Below are positions 53,660 through 62,398 of a stretch of 64,000 bases of DNA, piece by piece. Position 1 is the stretch's first letter, and every line of letters starts with the position of its first letter. The notes under the pieces were generated by a model. It was given only the letters and a program-made list of their open reading frames with translations. It did no database searches and was not told the origin of the DNA. The DNA lies in assembly GCF_003383615.1 (NCBI RefSeq), contig NZ_QNUL01000012.1, forward strand, positions 62,001 to 126,000, written 5' to 3'. The DNA is from Dyadobacter luteus (GTDB lineage: Bacteria > Bacteroidota > Bacteroidia > Cytophagales > Spirosomataceae). Position numbers and translations under genes: made by a program.

Positions 53660-55828
53660 TCACAAATTGAGCTTGATGCCCCCATTTATAACAAAACCGT
53701 CCAGCGGAGCATAAATATCTTTGAAAACCGGATTGGTTACAGTTCCGTTGTAGATTGAACCGAAGCGCGTTTGGCGGGTATCGGTGAAGTTTTCGAAATT
53801 AATGAACAGTGAAAACTTCTCCCAGATACGTTCGGCCATAAAACCGGTGATCCAGTAGGATTTGCCGACCGTACCGTCGCTGAGCGTCTGCTTGCTGTAA
53901 TAGTAGGCCTCCAGTCCGATTTTCCATTTATCTTCCACTTCATACATTAGCACATTATTGAGCCTGTGTTTGGCAGTCAAAGGGTTTACGCGTCTGCCGC
54001 CGTTTTCATTGAGCTGTGCGTCTGTGAGCGTGTAGCCTACGAAGAGTTTAAAATCGCCGTAACCTAGTTTCAAGTTCGTCTCTGTGCCTTTCGTATCAAC
54101 AAAACCATTAGCGTTGAGCAGTCTGCTCACCCCCGGCTCCCTGCTGGCTTCGAGCAGCAGCGGATTATTGATGCGCGTGTAGAAGAACATGTGGTTCAAG
54201 CTGAAACTAAGATCGCCAAAATGGGTGGCATAGTTGATGTCGAAGTTGACACCATAAGACTTTTCGAGCTTGTTGTCATCCGGGCCAATCGGCAGCACCT
54301 GGCGGAATTGTCTGCGCTCGGTTTCTTCGGTGAAAATGGTGGGCGTCTTATAGCCCAAGCCACCACCAAGCCGCGAGCTTAATTCCGATGTGATTTTAAA
54401 GAGTCCGGAAATGCGGGGCAGCAATACGAATCCATAATCTAAAACATAATCTCCGCGCAATCCAGTCTCTATTTTCAACCATGGCGCGGTCTGCCAGGTA
54501 TTTTGTACAAATGCCCCCAACGTATTCTGGGTGTAATCCCTTTTGACAAAATTGTCGGTAGGCGACTCACGGAACTGATCTGAGTAAAGGTTAACGCCTG
54601 CTACCCAGTCGGACTTTTCGTGGTTGCTGTTGAATGCGACTTCCGAATAAGTCGAGAGCTGCTTCCCATCGAAGATATAGCCGGGAATGCTGATTTTACG
54701 ATCGAAACTATTGACCGAGTTCTTGATCGTCAACCGGTTCTGCTCACTGAAATCGTGCTCGAAGCTGAGCTGGGTAGAGAAGCGGCTGCTTTTGTTCTTT
54801 TCAAAATAGCTGTGCACCGCGTCACCTTCATCTTTAATGTACTTGATATCGCCACCGACACGATCTTCAAAAACCGTGTTCAGGCCCACGTTCAGGCGCG
54901 TCCGGTCGCTGAAATACAAAAACAACTTGGGGTTGAACACATAGCGCTCGGTTTTGGGAATGGCCGTAAAGCCCTCGTCTGATGGATCGTATGGGCGGCT
55001 GCTATTACGGGACGCAAAAATGGTAAGCCCGACTTTTTCAAACTTCTGACTGTAAAACCCATTCAAATCAAGACCACCCGCAGAGGTGCCGTTAATCAGA
55101 AAGCGTAGCTCCCGCTCTTCTGCCGGAGCTTTGGAAACCAGGTTTACGAGGCCCGCGATCGCGCCACCTCCATACAGGGTGGAAGATGCGCCTTTGATCA
55201 CTTCCACTTGCTTAAGATCCAGCGGTGGTGTTTGCAATAATCCTAATCCACCCGAAAAACCGGCGTAAAGCGGAAATCCATCTTTCAATATCTGCGTGTA
55301 TCGCCCATCGAGCCCCTGGATGCGGATGCTGGAATTGGCCGAAGTAGCTGAAACCTGTTGCGTCTGGATCCCGGTGCTTTCATTGAGCATCATCCGGATG
55401 TCGCCCGGTTTCATATTGCCCTTTTCTTCCAGCTCTTCGCCCCCGATGAACTCGACGCGCGTAGGAATGCTCTGGATCGTGCGTGAGCTTCTGGTAGAAG
55501 AGATAATTACTTCTTCCAGCTCTTCGTCGCCGGCTTCCAGGTTCACGATCAGTGTGTCGCCGGCAGTCGGAAAGGTGATGTTTTGCTGGTGGTCTTCATA
55601 GCCAACAAAACTAAAAACGACCTGCTGGCTACCAGCCGGGATGCCGGTCAATGTGACCGTCCCTTTTTCGTCAGCTGTCGCGCCGATCGCTGTTTTGGAA
55701 ATTTTGGCTGTTGCGCCAGGTAGTGGTTGATTTGAGTCTGCGTCGCGGATAATAGCGGTTAATGTATGCTGCGCCATCGCTACACTGCCGACCAGCAGCA
55801 ATAGCACAAGGCCAAATGCTTTTTTCAT
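53660..55828 (-). CDS. TonB-dependent outer-membrane receptor (metal/siderophore type)
   Basis: 722 residues: signal peptide (about 1-19), CarboxypepD_reg-like domain (about 20-105), plug (about 115-230, VEVIKGASSTLYGGGAIAG) and a barrel ending GFVINGGIKLNL. There is no STN domain and it is shorter than SusC. A DUF6660 gene lies directly upstream, and that pair in Bacteroidota is usually linked to metal uptake, so the substrate may be a metal chelate (inference). The gene is visibly more GC-rich than the left part of the window. Confidence 0.88.
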   Translation of the reverse strand: MKKAFGLVLLLLVGSVAMAQHTLTAIIRDADSNQPLPGATAKISKTAIGATADEKGTVTLTGIPAGSQQVVFSFVGYEDHQQNITFPTAGDTLIVNLEAGDEELEEVIISSTRSSRTIQSIPTRVEFIGGEELEEKGNMKPGDIRMMLNESTGIQTQQVSATSANSSIRIQGLDGRYTQILKDGFPLYAGFSGGLGLLQTPPLDLKQVEVIKGASSTLYGGGAIAGLVNLVSKAPAEERELRFLINGTSAGGLDLNGFYSQKFEKVGLTIFASRNSSRPYDPSDEGFTAIPKTERYVFNPKLFLYFSDRTRLNVGLNTVFEDRVGGDIKYIKDEGDAVHSYFEKNKSSRFSTQLSFEHDFSEQNRLTIKNSVNSFDRKISIPGYIFDGKQLSTYSEVAFNSNHEKSDWVAGVNLYSDQFRESPTDNFVKRDYTQNTLGAFVQNTWQTAPWLKIETGLRGDYVLDYGFVLLPRISGLFKITSELSSRLGGGLGYKTPTIFTEETERRQFRQVLPIGPDDNKLEKSYGVNFDINYATHFGDLSFSLNHMFFYTRINNPLLLEASREPGVSRLLNANGFVDTKGTETNLKLGYGDFKLFVGYTLTDAQLNENGGRRVNPLTAKHRLNNVLMYEVEDKWKIGLEAYYYSKQTLSDGTVGKSYWITGFMAERIWEKFSLFINFENFTDTRQTRFGSIYNGTVTNPVFKDIYAPLDGFVINGGIKLNL

Positions 55829-55896
55829 TTGAAATCTAAAATAATGGAAATAATAACCTGACCGTGAACGGTTTCACGATAAATAAAGGGGAGATT

Positions 55897-56211
55897 TCAG
55901 GCTATTCGCGGCGGTTGCCAGATCGAACCAGGGGAATTAGTACAGCTTTGCTCTAAATAGAAAAAAGGCGTCCCAGGTATTACGAAAGAAGTTGAAGGCA
56001 ATTCAACCGACATATGCATAGGTAGAATGCTGTTGCAGGCGCCACATGCCAGAAACGGTACGCAAGCGCTATGAGTTTGATGGTCATCATCATGATGTCC
56101 GGAAGTGGTTTGCTGCGCCATCTCGTCCTTACAGCAATCACTGTCGGCTTTGCAGGTAAACCCTGAAAGTGTCAGCAGATAGATCGAGAACAGGTAGACA
56201 AACCATTTCAT
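55897..56211 (-). CDS. DUF6660 family Cys/His-rich membrane protein
   Basis: About 104 residues from ATG 56211 (MKWFVYLF). One membrane-type signal, then CKADSDCCKD, HHDDDHQTHSAC, and FLACGACNS, ending GSIWQPPRIA. The Cys and His clusters suggest metal binding. It sits upstream of the TonB receptor on the same strand. Note the C-terminal PP, shared with the CGKCY proteins. Confidence 0.8.
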   Translation of the reverse strand: MKWFVYLFSIYLLTLSGFTCKADSDCCKDEMAQQTTSGHHDDDHQTHSACVPFLACGACNSILPMHMSVELPSTSFVIPGTPFFYLEQSCTNSPGSIWQPPRIA

Positions 56212-56274
56212 ATTGCAAATGTATAGCTGATTCAGTAATCGACAAAATCTACAGATGGACATTATACACTTAGA

Positions 56275-56325
56275 TTAGTAGCATATGATTTGTTATACAA
56301 ATTTAATTATGTTAATGCGTTCCTG
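56275..56325. repeat. Direct repeat copy 2 (partner at 53479)
   Basis: 33 of 36 bases match 53479-53514. It lies 64 bases upstream of the DUF6660 start and in the same orientation to it as copy 1 to the remnant gene. The pair brackets the TonB receptor/DUF6660 module. Confidence 0.65.
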
Positions 56326-56370
56326 ATCCTAGAAATACGACCTTGGTCACGGCCGTTTTCATCTAATGAG

Positions 56371-56652
56371 CTAGATAGTTTTCAGGTAAACCAAGCTACC
56401 GGTATAAGGATTGTAAGAGGGTTTATAGTCAATGTACCCGTATAAAACCAGCTCTTTAATGCATTTATGATAAGTCACAATATTACCGATCCTTGAAAGC
56501 TCTAGAACTTTCTTTCGTGTAATTGGCACAGGATTCTGACAACCGCTGCTATGCCAGAGCTGTATAAAAGCTGAGTACATTCCGATATGCCAGACTGTGA
56601 TCCGGTTGTCTTTTGACAGCGTAGCGAGTGCGAGAATAACCGATACTTTCAT
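56371..56652 (-). CDS. Small winged-helix-like protein, CTn accessory
   Basis: 93 residues. Paralog of 56959-57234: both carry a TYHKCIKELVLYGYIDYKP or TFCKTIKELDEYGYLKYEP pattern, and the helix HIGMYSAFIQLWHSSG or HIALFTVLYNRWIRDG. It overlaps the excisionase-like gene by 4 bases (ATGA). Role in regulation of the element is inferred. Confidence 0.65.
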   Translation of the reverse strand: MKVSVILALATLSKDNRITVWHIGMYSAFIQLWHSSGCQNPVPITRKKVLELSRIGNIVTYHKCIKELVLYGYIDYKPSYNPYTGSLVYLKTI

Positions 56653-56933
56653 AGCTTTCTTCTTTTAGAGGTACCGCTGCCAGCAAGCAGATCCATAATT
56701 TCGCCTCTGTTGTAATAATATGTACCGCCGATTTTATTAGGTTTTAACTGGCCACTTATTCTCAGATTCTGGAGCGTGCCCGCTGATACTTTCAGAATCT
56801 GACGGGCTTCTGCGCTGCGGAGCCAGGCGCTCTCGTTATTGGTCTTTGGCGCTGCTATAATTTCTTTAATATCTGAGAGCAGCTGCTGACGAAACTGCTG
56901 CAGATCCTCTTTTGTAATCATCTCCACTACCAT
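56649..56933 (-). CDS. Excisionase-like MerR/HTH_17 DNA-binding protein
   Basis: About 94 residues. The C-terminal half has a helix-turn-helix of the excisionase type: SAEARQILKVSAGTLQNLRI, followed by NKIGGTYYYNRGEI. Genes of this type in CTns control excision or serve as regulators. ATG 56933 or 56921 fits. Flanked by two paralogous winged-helix-like genes. Confidence 0.75.
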   Translation of the reverse strand: MVVEMITKEDLQQFRQQLLSDIKEIIAAPKTNNESAWLRSAEARQILKVSAGTLQNLRISGQLKPNKIGGTYYYNRGEIMDLLAGSGTSKRRKL

Positions 56934-56958
56934 ACCCACGTGTTTTTAAATTTTGAAC

Positions 56959-57234
56959 TTAGAAGTAAACCTTACTGCCTCTGCGGTTAAAAAACGGCTC
57001 ATATTTGAGGTAGCCATATTCATCAAGCTCCTTGATGGTTTTGCAAAAAGTGACCCTGCTGGCGATTTTGGCCAGCGGCATGACCTGATAGCTTGTGATC
57101 AGGATGGCCTTGGGAAAACCGTCCCTGATCCATCTGTTATAAAGCACAGTGAACAGCGCGATATGGATAGGCCCTATTCTGGGATCACGGGTTACTGCGC
57201 TTAAAAAATCTGTTAATGTTTTTGTCTTTTCCAT
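56959..57234 (-). CDS. Small winged-helix-like protein, CTn accessory
   Basis: 91 residues, with HIALFTVLYNRWIRDGFPKA and ITSYQVMPLAKIASRVTFCK. Paralog of 56371-56652. Likely regulatory; no known name. It ends 25 bases before the excisionase-like gene start. Confidence 0.62.
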   Translation of the reverse strand: MEKTKTLTDFLSAVTRDPRIGPIHIALFTVLYNRWIRDGFPKAILITSYQVMPLAKIASRVTFCKTIKELDEYGYLKYEPFFNRRGSKVYF

Positions 57235-57244
57235 GTTTTAAAGG

Positions 57245-58270
57245 TTAACTGACCGAAATACCGTTTTTCTTTGCCAGACGGATTACCTGTGTCTGTGTGT
57301 TGCGAATACCTGGTTGTCTTTCCAGGGCCTGATTGACTGAGATTTTCTGATTTTGCTGATCGTAAATGTTGATCGTTTTAAACTGCGGATTGGCTTCTAT
57401 GGAAAGATACCGGTCTTTTCCATTGATCCTGATGGTCACGTTTTGCTTCTCGCCGCTCTGCAAACCTTCGAGAAGCTGCTGTTTTTGCTGCTGATTTTTC
57501 AGCTCCTTTATTGGCAGTTGGCTCACTGCTTTTAGAAGGTCATACCCGTAGCCCTGATGAAATTCTTTCACGCGGTGTTTGCCCTGCGCATTCACATCGT
57601 TTAAATCCAGCTGGATCCATTTGTCCTGGGTCTTCACAGCCCTTCCAGCCAGAAGGTTAGATGCCTGAGCGGCGGTTAATCCGTCCTTGTGATCACCAGT
57701 GAAACTATGCTGACGCTGCTGGCCGGCCTTTTGATCGTCAAGCGAGACTTTCAGGTCTGCTATCCTGTAGGTGCCGTCCGCACTGCGGCTGAATGAAAGC
57801 TCAAAATCCACTCTTTCGTTCTCATTTTTATAGTAAGAGACAGGCAGGCCAAACTGCTGTTTACCTTCTGCGATCTGCTCTGCAAGTTTAGATGACATCC
57901 CTGTAAAACCCATCGCAGTGATCCGGCTTTCAAGCTGCCGTTGGTTGGCAGTTTGTCTTCTGTTTGCTGCGAAGTTTTTAACCACACGCTGCGAGGCGCG
58001 GAAAGCTCTTCTGGCTAACCTAACAATCAGATTAGGATAAAGCTGTCTTTCCATCTGCCGGGTCTGCTGCCGTAGCACCCTTATCGATATACGCTCGTCC
58101 TGACTCAAATCGCCTCTGTACTTGTGACTGAGGTTTTTGAAATGATCCAGCTTCTCTTTTTGAAAGTCACGGCTTTTGATCACTGCAGCGGAAAACAGTT
58201 TGGTAAAGCGCTGCTCTTTGGCCAGCCACGACTCCACATCATTTTCTATTCTGTTCAATGGCTGTTTCAT
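57245..58270 (-). CDS. DUF3945-like CTn protein
   Basis: 341 residues, no membrane segment. An N-terminal helical part rich in Arg/Gln, then repeated modules with VSLDDQKAGQQRQHSFTGDH, WIQLDLNDVNAQGKHRV and YDLLKAVSQLPIKEL. The central and C-terminal part matches the next protein (58316-59167) in order. Such proteins are common in Bacteroidota CTns; the biochemical role is unknown. Confidence 0.65.
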   Translation of the reverse strand: MKQPLNRIENDVESWLAKEQRFTKLFSAAVIKSRDFQKEKLDHFKNLSHKYRGDLSQDERISIRVLRQQTRQMERQLYPNLIVRLARRAFRASQRVVKNFAANRRQTANQRQLESRITAMGFTGMSSKLAEQIAEGKQQFGLPVSYYKNENERVDFELSFSRSADGTYRIADLKVSLDDQKAGQQRQHSFTGDHKDGLTAAQASNLLAGRAVKTQDKWIQLDLNDVNAQGKHRVKEFHQGYGYDLLKAVSQLPIKELKNQQQKQQLLEGLQSGEKQNVTIRINGKDRYLSIEANPQFKTINIYDQQNQKISVNQALERQPGIRNTQTQVIRLAKKNGISVS

Positions 58271-58315
58271 AGCTGATTTAATTTAAAATTATTGAGAAGC
58301 AGCGTGCGTGATATG

Positions 58316-59167
58316 TTACGTAACCGAGCGCCTGTTTTTTCTGGCCCGGGCAGGTTTTCTGGTAGTATCACTCTCTTTGGACTGTTTTTCGCTTTTTTTG
58401 CTGGTGGGTGCACTAATTTTCTCAGTAGCTGTCTGCTGTTCTGCATGCTTTTGGCTTTTGGGCTGGCTACTGCTGAAGCCGGTCCGCTTCATGGCCGAAT
58501 CATACTGGTTGATGGCTTTGAACTGGGGCGAAGCTTCGATAAAACGCTTTTCTTCTTTACCGTCAATCACAAAGGTGACAGCCTGGCGGTTTCCCTTTTG
58601 CAGCGATTCAATCAGCCTGGTTTTATCTTCGGCATTGCCGAGCTCTTTGATCGGGTATTTATCAAGAGTCGCCTTCAGATCAAAGCCGTAATTCTGATGA
58701 TACTGCCTGATTTTAAAATTGTCGTTTTGATCTTTATCTGTCAAATCCATTTTCAGCCATGCTGTGTACTTTTCACCTTTCGGCTCCAGGCGTTTGCTTC
58801 CGGCATCAGAGGTTTCGACCAGCTTGGACATTTCCTTTTGCACCGAGCGTCCCGACAGAAGATTATAGCCTTCTTTCAAGGTGATATTGTTGTCAAATCC
58901 GATATGAAAGGTCTGCTTTAAAGCGTCTTTTTCTCCTTCGGGTTTGACGGCCAGATCGTACTTATTGAAAAAATATTTGTCTGTTTCACTGGATTTTCTG
59001 AAATGAAGCGTAGCTTCCGCCTGATCGTTTCCGAATTTGGTCTGATGCTGCAACTCGAATGCAGTTTTTCCGCTTTGCATATTTTCCCTTAATGCGTTTT
59101 CAAGCCCGTCACCAAAGCCGGTGTATTTGACCTGATCTTTTAGATAATTCAGATTTTTCTCTTGCAT
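58316..59167 (-). CDS. DUF3945-like CTn protein, shorter
   Basis: 283 residues. Motifs QTFHIGFDNNITLKEGYNLL, AWLKMDLTDKDQNDNFKIR and FDLKATLDKYPIKELG are shared with the preceding protein, so the two are tandem paralogs. The last 60 residues are Lys/Ser/Arg-rich and disordered. Function unknown. Confidence 0.68.
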   Translation of the reverse strand: MQEKNLNYLKDQVKYTGFGDGLENALRENMQSGKTAFELQHQTKFGNDQAEATLHFRKSSETDKYFFNKYDLAVKPEGEKDALKQTFHIGFDNNITLKEGYNLLSGRSVQKEMSKLVETSDAGSKRLEPKGEKYTAWLKMDLTDKDQNDNFKIRQYHQNYGFDLKATLDKYPIKELGNAEDKTRLIESLQKGNRQAVTFVIDGKEEKRFIEASPQFKAINQYDSAMKRTGFSSSQPKSQKHAEQQTATEKISAPTSKKSEKQSKESDTTRKPARARKNRRSVT

Positions 59168-59215
59168 GATTTTCTGTGTTTCAGTAAGTTGAAATATTAT
59201 ATGCTTATCGGCCTT

Positions 59216-60052
59216 TCAATTGGACGAAGGAGTGAAGGGAAGCGCTTTGACGATAGTGTTATTAGAGACTTTTAGCTTCAGATGCCTTCCGCCGTTTTTC
59301 TCCATCAGCTGCAGCAGCAGGTATTTCTTATCAGGGATCGTGTGTTTAGGCAAAGCGAAAACAAGTACGCTTTCTGAGTCTGCACCAACTCTGTCTGTAT
59401 TACCATGCACGTACTGCGGGATTATCTCCAGCTGCTGGTTGGCGGTGCGTTTGCTTGTTTTTTTATCCTGGATAAAAAACCTAAGCTGGCTGACATCATA
59501 GCCCATATGGGTTTTGTTCTTGATCCTGATCTGGTAGTAAAGAAGGTCCTGATGGATAAAAAGACCATCCAGTCCAAGCGTTATACCAAATTTGGCATCC
59601 TGTTTCTTTTTAATTGTTTTGCCCTCAGTGGCAATCTCAGCTGCTGTAGCTTCTACCAGCGCCTCGTTCTGGTTTGCAGCGCTTATCACAGCACCATAAG
59701 TCTGTGCACTGTCAAAGACAAAGTTCAGATCCCTTGGATCAGCACTGTAGCTTAGCAGGTAGGAGTGGAGCCTGCCGTCGCTTGTGATAACAGTAAGATT
59801 TGTATTTTCAAAGCCTTGTGCAGCGGCTTTCAGATGAAGGATGTTATCAGCACCCTTTGCCTTCTGCACCAAAATATCACGGCTTCCCTTATCGACACTG
59901 ACTACCCTGTTTGGAAAAACAAGATTGGTGGTCTTCTGGTGGGTTATCTGGATTGCGTAAGGCTCGATGACCGATGGGTTCTGTGCAAAAAGTAAGCTCG
60001 CTGTCAGAACAGTGAAAAGAACAGACAGGGACATAGTGATCAGATTTTTCAT
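59216..60052 (-). CDS. traN: Conjugative transfer protein TraN
   Basis: 278 residues with a signal peptide (about 1-23). Motifs VFPNRVVSVDKGSRDILVQK, NILHLKAA and YYQIRIKNKTHMGYDVSQLR place it in the TraN (DUF4138) family of Bacteroidota type IV-like transfer systems, likely an outer-membrane complex part. It follows traM by 26 bases. Confidence 0.85.
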   Translation of the reverse strand: MKNLITMSLSVLFTVLTASLLFAQNPSVIEPYAIQITHQKTTNLVFPNRVVSVDKGSRDILVQKAKGADNILHLKAAAQGFENTNLTVITSDGRLHSYLLSYSADPRDLNFVFDSAQTYGAVISAANQNEALVEATAAEIATEGKTIKKKQDAKFGITLGLDGLFIHQDLLYYQIRIKNKTHMGYDVSQLRFFIQDKKTSKRTANQQLEIIPQYVHGNTDRVGADSESVLVFALPKHTIPDKKYLLLQLMEKNGGRHLKLKVSNNTIVKALPFTPSSN

Positions 60053-60078
60053 AGTAGTTTTAGTTAAAGTGGATATAC

Positions 60079-61377
60079 TTATTGAAGCTGCGTCTGATTT
60101 TGGTCTTTGAGAAGCACCTGATAGCCCGCTTTGACTGTCACGCGGATCAGTCTGACTTTTTTGCTAAGCAGGTTTCTTGTCAGTTCAATACCTGCATTGG
60201 CCGCCTGAGCACCAAGGCTCTGATTGAAGCTACCAATGCCCAGTCCCTGGATGGCCTGCTCTGAGGACTGTTTGGCTGCGTCCCTGGAGATTGCCCCGGG
60301 AATGTGTATCCCCTCCAGTCCATCCATATCCACCACAGAAAGGGCCACGGGAAAAAGTGCATTCTGGTAGCGGAAGCTGGTGATCTGCACTTTGAGCCTT
60401 TCTGAGTCCAAAGAAGCTATACCGTATAAGAAGGTACCTTCCGGTATCAGTACACCGTTCACATACACATCACTGACAAGTCTTAATTTCACTGTTGAGC
60501 CGCTGACAAGCTCCTGGGTCTGGTGAACTACCGCCTGCACGGTGCTTGCCTCGTCGGGTGCACTAGTTGCTTCATCCAGGGAGTAAAAGCCAGTCTGGCC
60601 AGGTATGGCAGCAGCGCTGCCTTCATCAAGTGTGGTAACCGGCATTTGATCTGTTGGTGCTGCCAGGGCAAATACCTGTCCCTTGTTTTCGCTGGAAGTT
60701 TGCCGGAGTCTGTTTTGAACCCTCTGAGGATGCTGGATATCAAGGATCTTTTCAAGCATCCCGTTAAGCTCGTCAAGCTCGGGGTCTTTGTCCACGCCCG
60801 CATCGCCAATACTTTCCATAAGCTTTTCGATCTTTTGAATCTGTGGGTCCTCAGCCAATATTTCAGTTCCTAAGGCTCTGAGTTCATTTTTTTCAGAAGG
60901 CCCTTTTGCAGGCATGTCTGTCGAAGCATTCAAAGCGGCTGTGAGCTGGTCAAGTTTTTTGTAAACCTGCTGCTCCTGAGCGCTCCGGGATTCTGAGTAG
61001 GGCGAGCTGTTCAGCCCGGTTTGTAGGGCCGTTTTTCTGTTAGGCAGCCCCAGCAGTTTACTGCTGTCTGCACCTGGTTTTGTTTGAGCCACATCGCCTT
61101 GATAGTAAGGATCGTTTCTTAAAAGCTCCTGATAAAGCAAGGAGTCTTTTTCTGCCTGCTCGTAAAAGCCAAGCTTATCAAGTGGGGCCTGATCGCCCAG
61201 ATAAGCGTCGGGAAGATTAAAGTTAAAGCCCGTTGGCCCTGTAGGCCCGTCTGTCGGTGCTGGCTGCCCGCCGCCAAGTATCCAGAAAAGAAATGTGAGA
61301 AACGGCAGTACCAGAAGCGGTAAAACGGTATAGAGCCTTCGCTTGCGGATAAAGCTGATGGATTGATTATTTTCCAT
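60079..61377 (-). CDS. traM: Conjugative transfer protein TraM
   Basis: 432 residues with an N-terminal membrane helix (about 15-35), a long proline/charged linker, and a C-terminal VirB10-like domain (LVSDVYVNGVLIPEGTFLYG and QVTSFRYQNALFPVALSVVD). It spans the envelope. Located between the traL-position gene and traN. Confidence 0.87.
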   Translation of the reverse strand: MENNQSISFIRKRRLYTVLPLLVLPFLTFLFWILGGGQPAPTDGPTGPTGFNFNLPDAYLGDQAPLDKLGFYEQAEKDSLLYQELLRNDPYYQGDVAQTKPGADSSKLLGLPNRKTALQTGLNSSPYSESRSAQEQQVYKKLDQLTAALNASTDMPAKGPSEKNELRALGTEILAEDPQIQKIEKLMESIGDAGVDKDPELDELNGMLEKILDIQHPQRVQNRLRQTSSENKGQVFALAAPTDQMPVTTLDEGSAAAIPGQTGFYSLDEATSAPDEASTVQAVVHQTQELVSGSTVKLRLVSDVYVNGVLIPEGTFLYGIASLDSERLKVQITSFRYQNALFPVALSVVDMDGLEGIHIPGAISRDAAKQSSEQAIQGLGIGSFNQSLGAQAANAGIELTRNLLSKKVRLIRVTVKAGYQVLLKDQNQTQLQ

Positions 61378-61400
61378 GATCTGATTTGTTATGAATTTGA

Positions 61401-61760
61401 CTATTGATTTCCCTGCGGCTGAAGAAGATACATTCGGTGCGTGAGCATCAGACTGTCCAAAAGACCCGGATTAGCTTTGACGATGCTGTCATAGCTAGGC
61501 TTTGTATGCTCAGAGCCTTTTAAACTGTCAAGAAAATCCAGGTAGCTGACTAATCTTGTGTATTCCTGCTCTGAGATCTGGGGCCTGACCGGCACAACCG
61601 CGCGACCGATGCTGGCAGGTAATCTGATCTGAGTGAGCGTGTAGGACTTCACATTATCTGGGCATGCACCTTTGAAAATCAGCTGCAGACAGTAGCCGGA
61701 AGCTGCAAGCAAGATAGGTAGTAGTAGGGCCAGGCCACGTTTTGAGATTTTGTTTTTCAT
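61401..61760 (-). CDS. Small membrane-anchored CTn protein in the traL position
   Basis: 119 residues with a membrane segment (about 10-28). The position (between traK and traM) is that of TraL, but sequence similarity to TraL is not clear, so no symbol is given. It ends YDSIVKANPGLLDSLMLTHR. Gaps to its neighbours are 23 and 5 bases. Confidence 0.65.
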   Translation of the reverse strand: MKNKISKRGLALLLPILLAASGYCLQLIFKGACPDNVKSYTLTQIRLPASIGRAVVPVRPQISEQEYTRLVSYLDFLDSLKGSEHTKPSYDSIVKANPGLLDSLMLTHRMYLLQPQGNQ

Positions 61761-61765
61761 GGCTT

Positions 61766-62383
61766 TTACCTGTTTTGAATTTTGATATCCTTGTTATCTG
61801 TCGTAAGCCACTTTTCGATCAGAAATCCGTGAGGATTGTTATCTGAGCGGGGCACATTGCGCAGGTATCCTTCCGTGACAAGGCTTCTTGAGACGATACT
61901 TGTCGCTCTGGTGATAAACTGCGTGGCATGACAGCGGAAGAAGTAAGGGTAGACTGCCGTATCGACGTGGATGCTATCAATGCTGATCTCCTGGTTGATG
62001 TTACCTGAAATAATGCCGGTATAAAACCCTTTTTCAGTCAGATTATCATACTCTTTCTTCGCTGTCGCATCAGCCAGATAAAGCGCCTTGCCTACATACT
62101 CACGGATAGACTTCTCATCAGGTGAGAGTGTGAAAAACAGACGGTGAAATGTCTTTACATGATCCCTTGCTTCTACGGGTACGTTATCCTTTCGCTCTTC
62201 GGCATAGGCCTCCAGCGCCTTTCCGTTGGCTAGAATGTAGATTTTACCCTGGATGGAAGTGACCATCTGATGGCTTTTGTAGACCGTAAAGCAGCACAGG
62301 ACGATACATCCGATGATCACGATTAAGGTGAATAATCTGATATGACGGAAAGCAGTATCTATATTTTTGGTTTTGGTAAACAT
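61766..62383 (-). CDS. traK: Conjugative transfer protein TraK
   Basis: 205 residues: MFTKTKNIDTAFRHIRLFTL start, one membrane helix (about 18-38), then KIYILANGKALEAYAEERKD and FHRLFFTLSPDEKSIREYV. Matches the TraK pattern in Bacteroidota. VirB8-like role is inferred. Confidence 0.88.
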   Translation of the reverse strand: MFTKTKNIDTAFRHIRLFTLIVIIGCIVLCCFTVYKSHQMVTSIQGKIYILANGKALEAYAEERKDNVPVEARDHVKTFHRLFFTLSPDEKSIREYVGKALYLADATAKKEYDNLTEKGFYTGIISGNINQEISIDSIHVDTAVYPYFFRCHATQFITRATSIVSRSLVTEGYLRNVPRSDNNPHGFLIEKWLTTDNKDIKIQNR

Positions 62384-62398
62384 TTCTGGCTAGTTTTA

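Noticed and set aside
53550..56345. Short GGTCGTATTT match at about 53555 and, inverted, at about 56335
   Set aside because: A 10-base match in opposite orientation could be chance; not used as evidence of an element end.
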